NCBI GenBank assembly: GCA_039545355.1
Contig: BCJJ01000018.1
Location: 744,001 to 808,000, forward strand
DNA length: 64,000 nt
Reading direction: 5' to 3'
Source of the DNA: Trichosporon coremiiforme
Taxonomy: Eukaryota > Basidiomycota > Tremellomycetes > Trichosporonales > Trichosporonaceae
A program made the position numbers and the translations under genes. Below, piece after piece: positions 31,437 through 43,105 of this stretch (within the stretch, counting starts at the first letter, position 1; the number at the start of each line of letters is the position of its first letter). The notes below the pieces were generated by a model. That model worked only from the letters and a program-made list of their open reading frames with translations, made no database searches and was not told the DNA's origin.

Positions 31437-34059
31437 ATGTCGACTTCGGCAGTGTATTCTCCCCATCCACCGACACACAATCTGCCCGGCACCAGCAACT
31501 CGTCTGCGAACGACACCCCCACCCCCACCATCACCACCACCACCAAGGCACGCTTCACTCGTGCACGCTCAGCTACGTCGGGCGGTGGTGGTCCAAGTGT
31601 CTCTCCGACTCGCCCTATGTCATCACCTCGCAAGTCTCCCAAGAAAATGACTAGCCCTAGTCGTGCAAGCCCTGGGCGCCAATCCTCCTCAGCCGACACA
31701 GGCGAGGGGGCCGGGGCTAACGGTACGACACCAACAAACGATTCACCCATAAAGACATCAACCGAACAGACATCCACTGCTGCCAACGACTCGTCAACTC
31801 CAGCGCCGGGTTTTCATGCATCGACGGCCTCGCCACCCTCGCAGAAACAACATTCCGGTGATAAACAGCAGGCCGACGAACCGATCACAGAAGATCCCGC
31901 CGTCGAAACAGATTCCTCTGCGAAAACTCAGAAGATTATGCTTGTCTTCGGTCGCAAGCGCAAGGCTCCCATCGACGATGACATGACCACGGTCAGCTCA
32001 GAGCTGCACACCCCCAACGCAACGACTCCTCCCACGGATCAGGCGAACCACGCTGTGGATGCGACTGTTCCAGACGACATGGCTTCTGCCGTGTTGGATC
32101 ATGCCGGCAACAATGTCGTGCCTGACGCTACCCCTTCTGCCACCAATTCTCTTACAAACAGCTCAGCTCCAGCGGCGGCAGACTCTGCCGCTGCCCTCGG
32201 CACTGCTGCATCCAACACCCACACGACCAACACCCCAACCACGACAGCCCGTGATGCTTCTGTCGCTGCGGATGCGGCCGTGGCTGCTGCTGTGGCTGCC
32301 GCTGAGGAGAAGCCCAAGCGTGCGCCTAGAAAACGCCGCAAGTGGCTGCGTCGAGGCGAGGTGGACCCTGACGACCCCAAGGCGGTCGCGGAGCAGAAGG
32401 CCCGCCACGCGCTTATCGACGCCGCGATTGAGGCACTCGATCAGCAGGAGCAGGCGGTCCTCGACGAGACGCATCCGCAGCTCGTTGAACTGCTAGACGA
32501 ACTCGAGAAACGTCGCCAGGTCAGGCTCAGCTACGCCGTCTCCAAGTACAATGCGGAGAAGAACGAGCTCGACAATCTCCGCCGACAAGAACTCGACCAA
32601 ATTCGTTTCCAGTTTAGGGTGAGTTAAGATTGACCCGTTCCATCGCTGACTTCAGGCGGACTGCGAAGACCTCGCCGACAAGATGATGTTTGAGTGCCGT
32701 CGCAACATTTCCAGACTCGAGGCCGAAAAGGTCTACCTGGATCGCGGAATGCCGAAGCATCACGTAAGGCCCAAGAAGTTTTACACCAACATGCCTACCT
32801 TGGGCGAGGGTCGCGGTTCCGGCGGTTGGCGTCTGCCGACGTCCAAGCTGCTTTCCAACGGCAAACAGAGGACACGGCCAGTGTATGCCAAGGACGAATG
32901 GCGAAGTCGTCGCGCCATTGACTTTGGTATTCAAGCCGCGAACCGCCACGACGTCAACGATGATCTTGTTGCCCTGGGCCTTAGGGATCCTCCGACACCA
33001 TCCCCGTCGCCGACACCCTCTCCGTCGCCCTCGCCGGAGCCTATTCTTGTCGAGGAGGAAGTTCTTGAGATGCTCAAGCCCGAACCCGAGCCTGAGCCCG
33101 AGCCGCCTCGACCTGTCGAGATTCTCGAGCCGATAGAGCAGCAGCAGCCACCACCTCCCCCTGAGCCCGTCCGGGTCGTGCCTGCCGGTCCCCCTCCCGT
33201 CATGTGGAACGAGCCCCTTCCTCCCAAAGAGGCTCCACCGCCGCCTCGACCTGCGCCGTTCCCTTCGAAGGGTTATGAGCGTGGTGGGTCTGTCGTTCCT
33301 CCTCCACCCCCCATGGGGCCGCCCGAGCGTGAGCCGTGGATTCCCAGCTACCGACCACCGCCGCCTGCCCATGAACCTCTTCCTCCTCGTCGTGGTTCCA
33401 TCCCGTCTCGAGAGATGGACCGCGGCGCTCCGCCTCCCATCCCCATCGACCGTTCTCGACCACCTCACTACGACCCATACTTCCGCGAGCCACCCCGTGA
33501 CGCTCCTCGTATGTTTGACCCCATGCGCGATCCCCGAATGGAGCCGCACCCGATGGACCCACGTATGGGTGGACCGCCGCCGCCAAACGCGCACATGCGC
33601 CCCGGCGAGCCACTGATGAGCGACCCCCGTCGCGATCCCCGCGATCCCCGCGACATGCGTCCCGACCCTCGTATGGACCCCCGTGATCCTCGGGCTGATC
33701 CCCGTGATCCTCGCGATATGCGCCCCGACCTGCGACCGGACATGCGCGGCCCTCCACCGCCGCCGCCTGGACCTCGCTACGACGACCGTGGGCCTTACTA
33801 CAACCGGCCGCCTCCGGGAAGCATGTACGAGTCGCCGGCGACGCGCATGGATGGGCGCTGGAGCGGGCCTCCTTCGCGTCCTCCCCCTGGTTACTACCGG
33901 GACGACTGGCGTCCTGGACCGGGCCCTCCCCCACCTGGGCCACCCACGGGCCCTCCCCCTCCTCGGGAATACTATGGTCCGCCCGGCGGCTACGTCCCTC
34001 GTGAGCCTCGCTTCCCCGGCATGAGCACGCCGACGGCGTACGCTAGTTCGCGGCCTTGA
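31437..34059 (+). CDS. probable Sds3/BRMS1-like histone deacetylase complex subunit
   Basis: Model: join(31437..32618,32656..34059), 861 aa; 37-nt intron with GTGAGT and CTGACTTCAG. Residues 1-290 are disordered, Ser/Thr/Pro/Ala-rich. RAPRKRRKWLRRG resembles a nuclear localisation signal. Residues ~310-430, spanning the splice, form a helical segment (DETHPQLVELLDELEKRRQVR, then LRRQELDQIRFQFRADCEDL and ECRRNISRLEAEKVYLDRG) that resembles the Sds3/Dep1/BRMS1 coiled coil, which bridges Rpd3L/Sin3 deacetylase complexes. The rest is extremely Pro-rich with degenerate DPRDPRDMRPDPR repeats near residues 710-760. Family assignment rests on pattern similarity and is moderate; any coiled-coil nuclear protein is the alternative. 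A long pyrimidine-rich leader precedes the ATG. Confidence 0.6.
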
Positions 34060-34648
34060 GCGGTAGAGAGCCAAGACAGCTGGCGCGGAGCATGTTCTCA
34101 GAGAGCGATGCCGGCCGGCCGGCGCGACCAAGGGGAAAAAGATTGGAGCGCCTGCTGTGAGTCAGAGCAGAGCGAGCCATAGATAGTAGTCGTAATTGTC
34201 ATTTCTTCATCCTTGCATCGGTCCATATTATCGTGTATGCATGCATTAGGTCTGTACCAAGGGAAGTGAGCAGCGTTTCGTGATTCTGCCTTGGCCACGA
34301 TTCCTGGAACCACCGGCCAGTACGCTCAGGCATCAGCATGCGGGCTGAGCACGTCCAAGCAGTCCGCACGCCTTCCCGACTTGTTTCGGACGAGGTATAT
34401 CATGATTTCAGGTCAGTCACGGGTACCAGCGGCTAGCGGTTCAGCGCGGCACCAAACGACGCGTCCTGTAGTGGACTGAACGCCCTGTGGCTGCGCGGTT
34501 GCGCGGATCAACGGAATCAAGACCACGTGCCACCATTCTCTGGCCAGCTTGACGTGTCGGCGTCGAGCGCAAGCTTGCCTGGTCGATGATGGTAACTGTG
34601 CACTTGCATCGACCACCCACAGCTGCAGCGCCGCCCGTCCCCAGCGTG
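34060..34648 (+). other. intergenic, 5' flank of OST1
   Basis: 589 bp. No gene. An in-frame upstream ATG at 34586 precedes the chosen OST1 start, but GTAACT...CCCACAG just after it may be a leader intron. Confidence 0.45.
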
Positions 34649-36177
34649 ATGCTGCTTTCCACTCTCCTCGCGCTTGCGCCGCTGGCGCTCGCAAAGTTCG
34701 AGGGCGGAGTGCCCCAGTCCTTCATCAACACGGCCATCGCCCGCACCATTGAGCTCGGCGGAAGCACGCACGTTGTCACTACGCAGTACAACGTCAAGGC
34801 GCTCGTCGACAACCCGGAGACATACGTCCTCGCGCTTGGAAAGGAGGGAGATGAACCGCCCGCGTGGTACGAGGTCCTCGTCGCTGGACAGCCCGTGCAG
34901 GACGTTGTCACGGACAACGTTGAGGGGTAAGTTCCAACAACTTGCGGCTGGAGACGGTGACTGACCTTTGCAGAGCACCCGCCGCTCTCGTGCCGATCGG
35001 GAAGATGAAGAAGGATGGAACGGTGACCATCTCGCTGAACGAGATTGTCGCCAAGTCGTCGCGGCCTGTCCCGGCTGAGATCGAGCAGCGCGCCCCGCAG
35101 TACATCATGTGGGAGACGAACTCGACCCTCGTCGACAGCGTGTACACCTCTGACGTCGAGCGCATCAAGATTCGTGCGCCGACCCCCGAGATCATCGGCC
35201 AGGGCAAGGTCCCCAAGACGTACACTCGCGACTCGGATCTCACCAAGTCTGGCGCCACGATCACCCTCGGCCCGTTCTACAGTGTTCCCCCGACCCTGGG
35301 CAAGGACGCCAAGGGCGAGCAGTTTCCGTTCTGGGTCCACTACGAGACCAAGGTCCCCATCGCGGGAATCCGCTCGCTCCGTCGTTCCGCGGAGGTCAGT
35401 CACTGGGGTGCGAACCTCAACCTCCAGGACGAGATCGAGCTCTTCAACAACGGACCTCGGTGAGTTGGCTACGACATCGGTGCTCAAGGATAGCCATTAA
35501 CAAGCAGCCTCAAGGGTCAGTTCTCGCGCCTGAACCACCAGCAGTCCCGCTTCTGGGCCAGCAAGCCTGCCCAGGTGCTGTCGGAGCTCACCATGCGCCT
35601 CCCCCCTCTCGCTCGTTCGGTCTACTACTACGACGTCATTGGCAACGTCTCGACTTCCCACTTCCGTGAGGGTGTCGCTCGCAAGGGCCGCACGACAGAG
35701 TCGCAGCTCGAGTTCCGTCCCCGCTACCCCATCCTCGGTGGCTGGAACTACACCTTCACCGTTGGCTGGGACAGCCCGCTGTCGGAGTCGCTCAAGGTCG
35801 ACAACGATGGCAAGTACATCCTCTCCGTTCCCTTCCTCACTCCTCTGAAGGACGTCGTCGTGGATGATGAGGAGCTCCGCATCATTCTGCCCGAGGGCGC
35901 GACCGACGTCCAGGTGTACACTCCTTTCCCTGTCGACGAGATCGACCACGCCGTCCACAAGACGTACCTCGACACGACCGGCCGCCCCGTCGTGACGCTC
36001 AAGAAGCACCTCGTCACCGAGAACCACGCGCAGCCGGTGTACGTCACGTACAACTACTCGCGCGCCGCGCTGTACAAGAAGCCCCTGACTGTCGCGGCGT
36101 TCTGCGGCTCGATTCTGCTGCTCTTCGTCCTGCTGCGCCGGGTAGACTACAGCATCGAGAAGAAGAAGCGGGAGTAA
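34649..36177 (+). CDS. OST1: oligosaccharyltransferase subunit Ost1 (ribophorin I)
   Basis: Model: join(34649..34926,34974..35459,35508..36177), 477 aa, essentially the length of yeast Ost1 (476); introns of 47 and 48 nt. ATG 34649 gives a clean signal peptide (MLLSTLLALAPLALA, then KFEGG). The lumenal body carries ribophorin I landmarks: VPQSFINTAIARTIELGGST near the N-terminus, TYTRDSDLTKSGATITLGPF, RSLRRSAEVSHWGANLNLQD, then SRLNHQQSRF and the YYDVIGNVSTSHFR block. A C-terminal TM (PLTVAAFCGSILLLFVLL) and short cytosolic tail end in KKRE, a KKxx-type ER retrieval signal. It is part of the ER complex that transfers the oligosaccharide from dolichol diphosphate to Asn-X-Ser/Thr. Confidence 0.97.
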
Positions 36178-37221
36178 GTCGTGCTGCGTCAAGTAATAGC
36201 GCAGGTTTATTAGTAAAAGCAAAATCTAGGCTGTCACTTCAGCTAGTCACCCATTTTAGACGCGGCTCGGCCGTGTAGCCATCCATAGAGAGCATGTATT
36301 GCATGCAGATTGATGTAGATAGCAAAGATGATGCGCATTAGTGGAATATCGTGCAACTGGTGATTGGCCAGAAGGATCGTTTGCAGCGACGATTGTCACG
36401 AGTGCCTTGGCAGAAGTGAAAGTGCAGAGGAGTAACTCGTGTCATGACCGAGCCGACGGTGTGCATACGTGCGCATTTCTGACGCTCGCATATGCATCAC
36501 CGGCGACCGGATGGCCGAAGGGGCATTGCGCCGAACTCCGTGCATGCACACGAAAGGATCCTGCAACGACTCCTGCTCCGGGTAGTCACGGTAAGGGTCA
36601 GCACGCCATGAGCCGCCAAGCAGTGGTGTCAGGTGTGGAGAAGGGTGGACTAGGCCATGGAGACCTGGTGAACCGATGCGCGGCATGCATGACGGTGGTC
36701 GACTCGGTGTGTTTAATCGCCGCGTGCGCCGCATCGAGTGCATACGAGTTAGGTTAGTTGGCCGTCTGGTTAGTCGAGCATTGCGTGGGACAGCCGTGGA
36801 CACTGGGTGCAGTGATGCAGTGACGACGGGCCCCGCACTGGAGGGCACTGGAGGGCGGTCTTTTCCCGCTCCAACCCCGTAATCCATGTCGGGCCATGCT
36901 GTCATCACCCGTCCATCAATGTTCCCCTGTCCGCCCTACCTGCGCCTGACCTTGCTTGCCGACGCTCCTTGCTTCCTTTTCCTTCTGACCTGACCTCACC
37001 ACACACATACACACTCTTACTTGCACACAATCTCTACTTGTTCCTCGCGGCGACTTTGCGCATCACGCTTCCATCCCAAATCGAAATCAACACACAAGGA
37101 ATAGAGCGAAGCGCCGGCCAGCCCCCCTCCCTGAATACTCTGTTTATCGGCACCTCCACCCCCGCACCGACCGGGCTCCGGCTCGCTTGACCACGACCAA
37201 AACGACCTTTGACCAGGGGCG
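36178..37221 (+). other. intergenic, 5' flank of the CRAL-TRIO gene
   Basis: 1.04 kb. The stretch 36930-37150 is C/T-rich with many ACAC motifs and is probably the leader of the next gene. No gene is seen. Confidence 0.5.
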
Positions 37222-40200
37222 ATGACCCGCCCGATCGCCTCAGGCTCCTCGTCGCCGTTGACCTCGCACAGCTCGAGCTCTCAAACGAGCTCGCTGAGCC
37301 GAGGACCGGCTGCCCGCTTAGCTGCCCGCCGCCAGCAACTCGGCGACCATGTCGGCGCAGTGGCGGCACTGCAGCGTGATCTCTCAGCCGATGTCGACGA
37401 CCTCCGCTCTGTGGGAGGCTGGGACCCCCTCACTGCGCACGGGGTCGAGACATGGCTCGAGGACCGGGGGATGATCTTCCGTGCTCTGCGGGTGAGTCGT
37501 GCATCGCATCGCATCCCGTGCTCTCTCTTTCTCGCTTTTGCGTCAGGGGGTCGCTAGTGAGAAGAAATACCGGCTAAACCGGCCCGGGCCCAGTCCACAT
37601 GATATGGAATCACAATCTAAATCTACTTGCATCCGCATGGATTGCGCCAGACCGCCCAGCTATGCAGCCAAGCCCGAGCTAACTAGCTTGGCCTGCCTGG
37701 GCGTCTGAAACTGCACGCACGCCATCACCCCTCCTATATGCTTGCTGCTATTCCGAAGCTTCCGCTCGCAAGCATGCTGACACCCAGCGCAACCGTTTTG
37801 ACATCGAAGCCGCCCACAACAAGCTTCTCGATGCACTCGCAGCCCGTCTGAACCGAGGATTGCATGGCAGCATTCCAGCCCCGCCGACGCCACTCTGGAC
37901 GCTCCTGCCGTATACTGGCCGAAAAGCCTGCGTCGACCACCTCGGCCACCCGGTTGTCGTTCTCAGCCTTCGTGACGTCGCACGAGACGACACTGGCTCC
38001 CTCGACGAGCTCAAAGACTGGACGTGGTGGGGTCTCGAGCTCGTCCGCCGCGCATTGAAAGAGTACTGGGTCGACGGACGTCGAGGAACCGGAGCCGAAG
38101 GAGCGGTGCTGATCATCGATGCCGCGAATGCGGGATACCGCAATTTGGTGAGTGGGCCTGTTGGAATCATGAGTGGCAACCGAACATCCTTCCGGACCTT
38201 AGTGTCCTCCCTTACTCGGGGATCTCAAACGTGGGCACGGACGCCCGTCGCTTGTCGCCATGAGCGGCTGCACAAGCTGCACCAAGCTCTCGCCAAGCTA
38301 TCGCGGGACGGCATGCAGCGGCATGCACGGTGTTCATTGCGGCATTGCAGTGGTCCCAGCGTCTACCTCGCGAGCAACATTCCCGGCCACGATTTTACCG
38401 GGTACACAAAAATGTTTCAGCATGCTCTCACTTTTCTGCCTATCGTTTTGTCTTTGTTCGTTGCTGACACTGTGAAAAGGAGGTCGAGCTGCTCCCGACG
38501 CTGTTCAACGTCGCCCGCGACAGCTACCCCGGCGCGTTTGAAAGCGTCTACGTCGTCAACGCAGGGTGGTCCCACCGGGCCATGTGGAACAACATCCTGA
38601 AACGCCTGTTGCCACGAAGCGCCGTTGAGAAGATCACCTTCCTCGAGTCGCGCCCCGACACCGAGGCAGTGTTTGATCTAGACACACTACCCAAAGGTGA
38701 GTTCCGTTGGTGCACTTGAGCACTTGGTGCTCCCGCACATAAGCTTCGGCCGCCGCTACCTCAGGGCGCCCCGTCTCTTTGCGTCTCCCGTTGCATCATG
38801 CTATCACAAGTGCGCAGGTCGCGCGGAGATCGGGCGCACCCATCCTTCCGCCTGTGTGTCACGACGGGCATGCATCAAGCATGGCTTGCCTGCCGTATCC
38901 ACGCAATGGAAACGGGGGCGTACAGCAGGGTGTGCAAGGATCACCAGACGGTCAACCATTACCAGCCCACTGATGTGTTATAACTGACCCATCGCAGCCC
39001 TTGGAGGTGACGGCCCACCGGTCGACCACGAAACCATGCTCCACCACCTTTCGATCTCCCGTTCTCGACCGTCATCACGCGTCAACTCTCGTGCGCCGTC
39101 ACGTAAGGGTTCGCGAGCCCCGTCGCGCGAGCCGCCAAAATCTCGCAACAGCCTCAGCCGCGCTGCGTCGGCGACTTCGATGGCTGATGTGTTCTTCACC
39201 GCTCCAGCCTCCCCCGCAAGCTTCAGCCGGGCCGGCTCGAGGGCCCCGTCACGAAAGGGCAGCCATCTGATGCTCTCGCAGCTGAACCACAAGCTCTCCA
39301 TGACCAAGCACGAGGAAGAACAGGGCGCGGTAGTGGGTGGCGATCCGTCGCGAGCGTTCGACTACATGCGCGGCGAGGCTCCGAAATCGCCACTCCCGGA
39401 CGGGCCTGCAGCTCAGTCGCCACTGCATCGCATCAAGTCACTATCAGACTTCCATCTATACCTCTCGCCGTCTCGTCTGGCCCACCGTGACCTGCTGTCT
39501 GACTCGGAGGACGAGGGCAAGGACCAGATCCACATCCGGCCACCGATCCAGCGCCGCCGCTCGCTCCAGCCCGCCTTCATGGAGGGATCGACGCTGGCTG
39601 CTCGTCGCGCCGCCGCCCGCAACGCCCAGCTGTCCACTGCGCAGCAGAACTACACGTACTCGCTGTTAGAGCACCACGCACAAGGCCTCGAGCGCTACAA
39701 CCCCGACGTCTTAACGCTGCCTGCGCTGCTGCTGCCCGAGGAGGAGCCGCCATCGACGACCCCAACGACCCCTACCGAGGAGCCCGAACCGGTCCCGGCT
39801 GTTGGCCACTTTGCAGAGGAGAACCCGTGGTTCGGATACCCCGTCGTGCGGACGAGCGACGGTCAGGTGCGTCCGCGGTACGGGCGCAACCGCAAGCGTG
39901 ACCTCATCAAGACGCTGCTTTGGCTGTTCGTCATCCGGCTGCAGTCGTGGCGGGATGCTCTCGAACGCGCGATCGCACGCATGCTCGGCCTTAGGAACCT
40001 CGGATACCCATACTTTGAGCGCAAGCGTGTCAAGGCCGCGGACCCGACAGCGGGCCTACTGCGTACGGCACAGGAGAAACGAGCGTCGTCGTCTTCTCGT
40101 GCTGTGGTCCGCAAGACGAGCCGGGACTGGATCTGGATGCTGATCGGCTTCCTTCTGATGCGGGGGAGCTGGGCGCCGCTGCTCGCGAACCCGCTCGAGG

Positions 40201-40250
40201 CGGTCGGGCTGACGGGTCTGAAGGACTGGCTCGGCGTGACGCTGCCGTGA
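37222..40250 (+). CDS. CRAL-TRIO (Sec14-like) lipid-transfer domain protein
   Basis: Model: join(37222..37491,37788..38147,38480..38696,38998..40250), 699 aa; introns of 296, 332 and 301 nt, unusually long for this window, all phase-consistent with good branch sites. The first splice rebuilds the CRAL-TRIO N-terminal motif FRALR-RNRFDIEAAHNKLLDALAAR. The lipid-binding domain covers about 144-285 (HPVVVLSLRD, AVLIIDAANAGYRNL, SVYVVNAGWSHRAMWNNILK, VEKITFLES). Beyond it lies a ~370-residue tail with repeated SRAPSRKGSR motifs, an acidic patch, a basic region (RYGRNRKRD) and a hydrophobic C-terminal segment (DWIWMLIGFLLMRGSWAPLL) that could anchor it in a membrane. Sec14-type domains exchange phosphatidylinositol and other lipids; the ligand here is unknown. 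Confidence 0.88.
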
Positions 40251-40933
40251 AGTCGCCCGGCAACTTTAGACTCGGCCGTTAGGCGTCGTGATCGGACTAA
40301 AGGGATGCGCGGTCCCCGCCCTCGCACGACTCGATGTGGAGCTCCGCTGCCACATGCCGTCGGGTAAGCGGATATGCGGCGGTGGGCGGCACGCAGCGGG
40401 TACGCTGCGCGGTGAATGCATCGTCCCGGGGCCCGCGGGCCCGAGGTCCGCAGACAATTTTCTTGTTGACAATACCTCCTTGTAGAGTAGTTGTAATGTA
40501 CATATGCATGTAGCCGGACACGGATGGCGATGCTGGGGCCAGGGGCACGAGAGGCATGCAGACGGCATTCCAATGACGCAAGGGGTGAGCCGGGCGTAGA
40601 TCATTCGGATTCCTTATCTGGGAGCCCCTGTGGTGTGTTGGGTGAGCCTGGTGGGGTGGTGGTACGGTGGTGATGGCGGGAGTAAAAGCTTCTCAAGTCG
40701 TGCCGGTCATCGAGCGCCTGAGCATCCAGGATCCCACCTGCACCTAGCCGAGCGACTCGACGACTCGACGTCAAACTCACCGATTACATTGCACACCACC
40801 CGCTGCACAGCGCAGCGCAACCACACCGACTCAACTCGACATCCACGACCGACCGGCTCGCCTGATTCGACAGAACCCGGCAGCTCCTCGGCCGCCCCTC
40901 TGCTGAGCTCCAGGCTCAGCGGCCATCTGCGTC
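40251..40933 (+). other. intergenic, 5' flank of the His-rich gene
   Basis: 683 bp containing the 3' flank of the CRAL-TRIO gene and a C/A-rich leader (about 40700-40930). No gene is seen. Confidence 0.5.
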
Positions 40934-43105
40934 ATGTCGGCATCGTCCGGGACGACGCTCATCTCGCCTACGGCGAGCAACGGCGTCGCAAACGTCAACG
41001 CCGCTGCGTCAACGACTTCCTCGGACCGGGATCAGAAGCGGAAACACACCCGCGTGCACTCGGCCCACCACGCTCACGGCCACCACGGCGGACACCACGC
41101 CCACGGCCACCATGCGCATGGGCACCACGGCGTGCACCACGCCCATCACCACGGGCACTCGGGGCATGCGCGGCGGAGTTCGCGAAGCTCTCGCCGATCA
41201 TCTGGCGAGAGTGATGGGCGACGAGCCCTCGCCGCCGGACTGACGATGCACGCGCTCGACGGGAAGCAGCGCCGGAAGGAGTCCGCTGGCTCCAGCGCCA
41301 TCATGCAGCGCACGACGAGCGATACGGGCTCGGGTTCGTCAAGAAAAGCTTCCGACTCGGCGCCAGCCGTGAGCCGCACGCCGTCGAATACTTCCGTGCT
41401 CTCGTCGGAGGGCAAGCGCCCCGAAGGATCGCGACACGACAGCAACAACTCGGGCCGAGGACGGCACCGGGATAGCGTCGAGGTCGAGGTTATCGCCGGC
41501 GATCCCGCGGAGGGCGAGGAAGACGGCGAGTGGGAGAGCGGAGAGGAGACCCCGGCCACTGCCCTGAAGGACAACACGTACACCGGCCCTGCCGAGCGGG
41601 AACAGAAGGCGGCACAGGAGGCGAAGGACAAGGAGGCGCAGGAAAGCGGAGAGGACAAGGGCAGCAAGGTGCTTGCTGAATCGCCTTCAGATCTGCGCCA
41701 GCCGTCCCACTCACCCCGCAACGAGCCGCAGCAGAGCACGAAGGGATTCCCCGGCACGCCGACACCGCTCCAGACGCCCTCGGCACCGAGCGGCACCGCG
41801 AGCGGTGCCAACTCACAGCCTGGCTCCCGACCTGCGAGCCGCCCTGCCAGCCGCCGCGCATCGCTGACACAGCGCTCCCAGAGCCGCATCTCGCTCACTC
41901 GCCCGGCCGACTCGACGACAAGTCTGACGTCTCTCCGCCAGGACGTCGTCCAGGAGGAGAAGCCGAAGGAGCCCGAGCCCAAGCCCGAGCCGGAAGAGTA
42001 CCCCTTTCCCAAGATGGAGGCGGAGAAGAAGAACAAGGGCAAGGGCCGGGAGCAGGAGGCTGCGGGCGAGACGGTCAAGGAGACGAAGCGGGGCGACTCG
42101 ACCGCCAGTCACACGAGCCAGTCGACCGTGAAGAGCAGAACGCAGGATACCGCCAAGCTGCCCGCTCACGCCGAGAGCGGCGAGTCACCGGACACGAAGC
42201 CAAAGTCGGATCGCGTGCTCAGCACCGACGACGTGCAGACGAGTCCTGAGGAGCTCGCCGACGCCCCTGCGCAGAAGGTCAAGGGTTCGACGACCCTTCC
42301 TCGCCCGCTGTCCGTCACGTCGCTGCGCAGCATCCAGAGTCTGCGCGCCCCGCCGCATCCCCTCAACTCGCCGACGGGACGCAGTGGCTTCCTCGACTCC
42401 CCGAAGAGCGCCAAGCGCGTCGCGTCCCTGCACTACCCGCCTGCTGCGCCCGCCGTTGTCAACTGCGAGACGGTCGAGGGCCAGGGCTGGGACGAGGATG
42501 GCATGCCTGCCCGCCCCGCCCCGCCGCCGACGAGACCAGAACGCGTTGGCTCCTTCTCCTCCGTGCGCTCACTGAAGGGCGTGCTCGGCCAGCCGCGACC
42601 TCCTGTCTCGCGTGCGGCGTCATCTCGCCAGACGGCAGCCCAGGCCGCTGCCGCTGCCAGCCGCCTGAACACGACCTCAGACCCCGTCGCCTACCACCAC
42701 AGCCTCGGCTTCAGCCAAGCAACGGCCGAGACCGCGCACCTGCTCTCGCGTTTCCTGCCGCAGAAGAAGGGCCACCGGCCGCGATGGGCGATCTCAGCCC
42801 GCGAGGCAATGGCAGTACACGAGGCGATCGCGAACGGCGAGGAGCCCGAGATCCGCGTCGGCCTCACAGACGGGCAGTACCGGGACGCGCACGAGAGTCT
42901 CGTGTCCACGCTCCGCGAGCTCGGCAAGACGCGCAAGGGCCCGCAAAGGGGAAACACCGTCTCGAAGAGCTACTCCTACCAAGCCCTCTTGGGCGGTGTG
43001 GGCGCCGAGGAGCTCCAGATCAACAGCAACGTGCCCCGCCGCAGGGCTAGTGGGCAGACGCCGTTCGAGATGAGTGTCAACCGATGTCTCGCGCAGAGGC
43101 CGTAG
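40934..43105 (+). CDS. unrecognised protein with a histidine-rich array
   Basis: Uninterrupted 723-aa frame starting at ATG 40934. Residues 42-78 contain 21 histidines in HHAHGHH-type repeats, followed by an Arg/Ser stretch (RRSSRSSRRSSGE). Most of the protein is disordered: acidic (EGEEDGEWESGEE), Ser/Pro/Arg motifs (GSRPASRPASRRAS) and a KEPEPKPEPEE segment. The C-terminal ~140 residues (from about DPVAYHHSLGFSQATAETAH to the end) look folded and helical, with AHLLSRFLPQKK, PRWAISAREAMAVHEAIANG and LGKTRKGPQRGNTV. No known domain is recognised. The His array could bind Zn, Cu or Ni; the C-terminal module may be the conserved functional part. Expression is likely given consistent codon use, but function is unknown. 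Confidence 0.82.
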   Translation: MSASSGTTLISPTASNGVANVNAAASTTSSDRDQKRKHTRVHSAHHAHGHHGGHHAHGHHAHGHHGVHHAHHHGHSGHARRSSRSSRRSSGESDGRRALAAGLTMHALDGKQRRKESAGSSAIMQRTTSDTGSGSSRKASDSAPAVSRTPSNTSVLSSEGKRPEGSRHDSNNSGRGRHRDSVEVEVIAGDPAEGEEDGEWESGEETPATALKDNTYTGPAEREQKAAQEAKDKEAQESGEDKGSKVLAESPSDLRQPSHSPRNEPQQSTKGFPGTPTPLQTPSAPSGTASGANSQPGSRPASRPASRRASLTQRSQSRISLTRPADSTTSLTSLRQDVVQEEKPKEPEPKPEPEEYPFPKMEAEKKNKGKGREQEAAGETVKETKRGDSTASHTSQSTVKSRTQDTAKLPAHAESGESPDTKPKSDRVLSTDDVQTSPEELADAPAQKVKGSTTLPRPLSVTSLRSIQSLRAPPHPLNSPTGRSGFLDSPKSAKRVASLHYPPAAPAVVNCETVEGQGWDEDGMPARPAPPPTRPERVGSFSSVRSLKGVLGQPRPPVSRAASSRQTAAQAAAAASRLNTTSDPVAYHHSLGFSQATAETAHLLSRFLPQKKGHRPRWAISAREAMAVHEAIANGEEPEIRVGLTDGQYRDAHESLVSTLRELGKTRKGPQRGNTVSKSYSYQALLGGVGAEELQINSNVPRRRASGQTPFEMSVNRCLAQRP

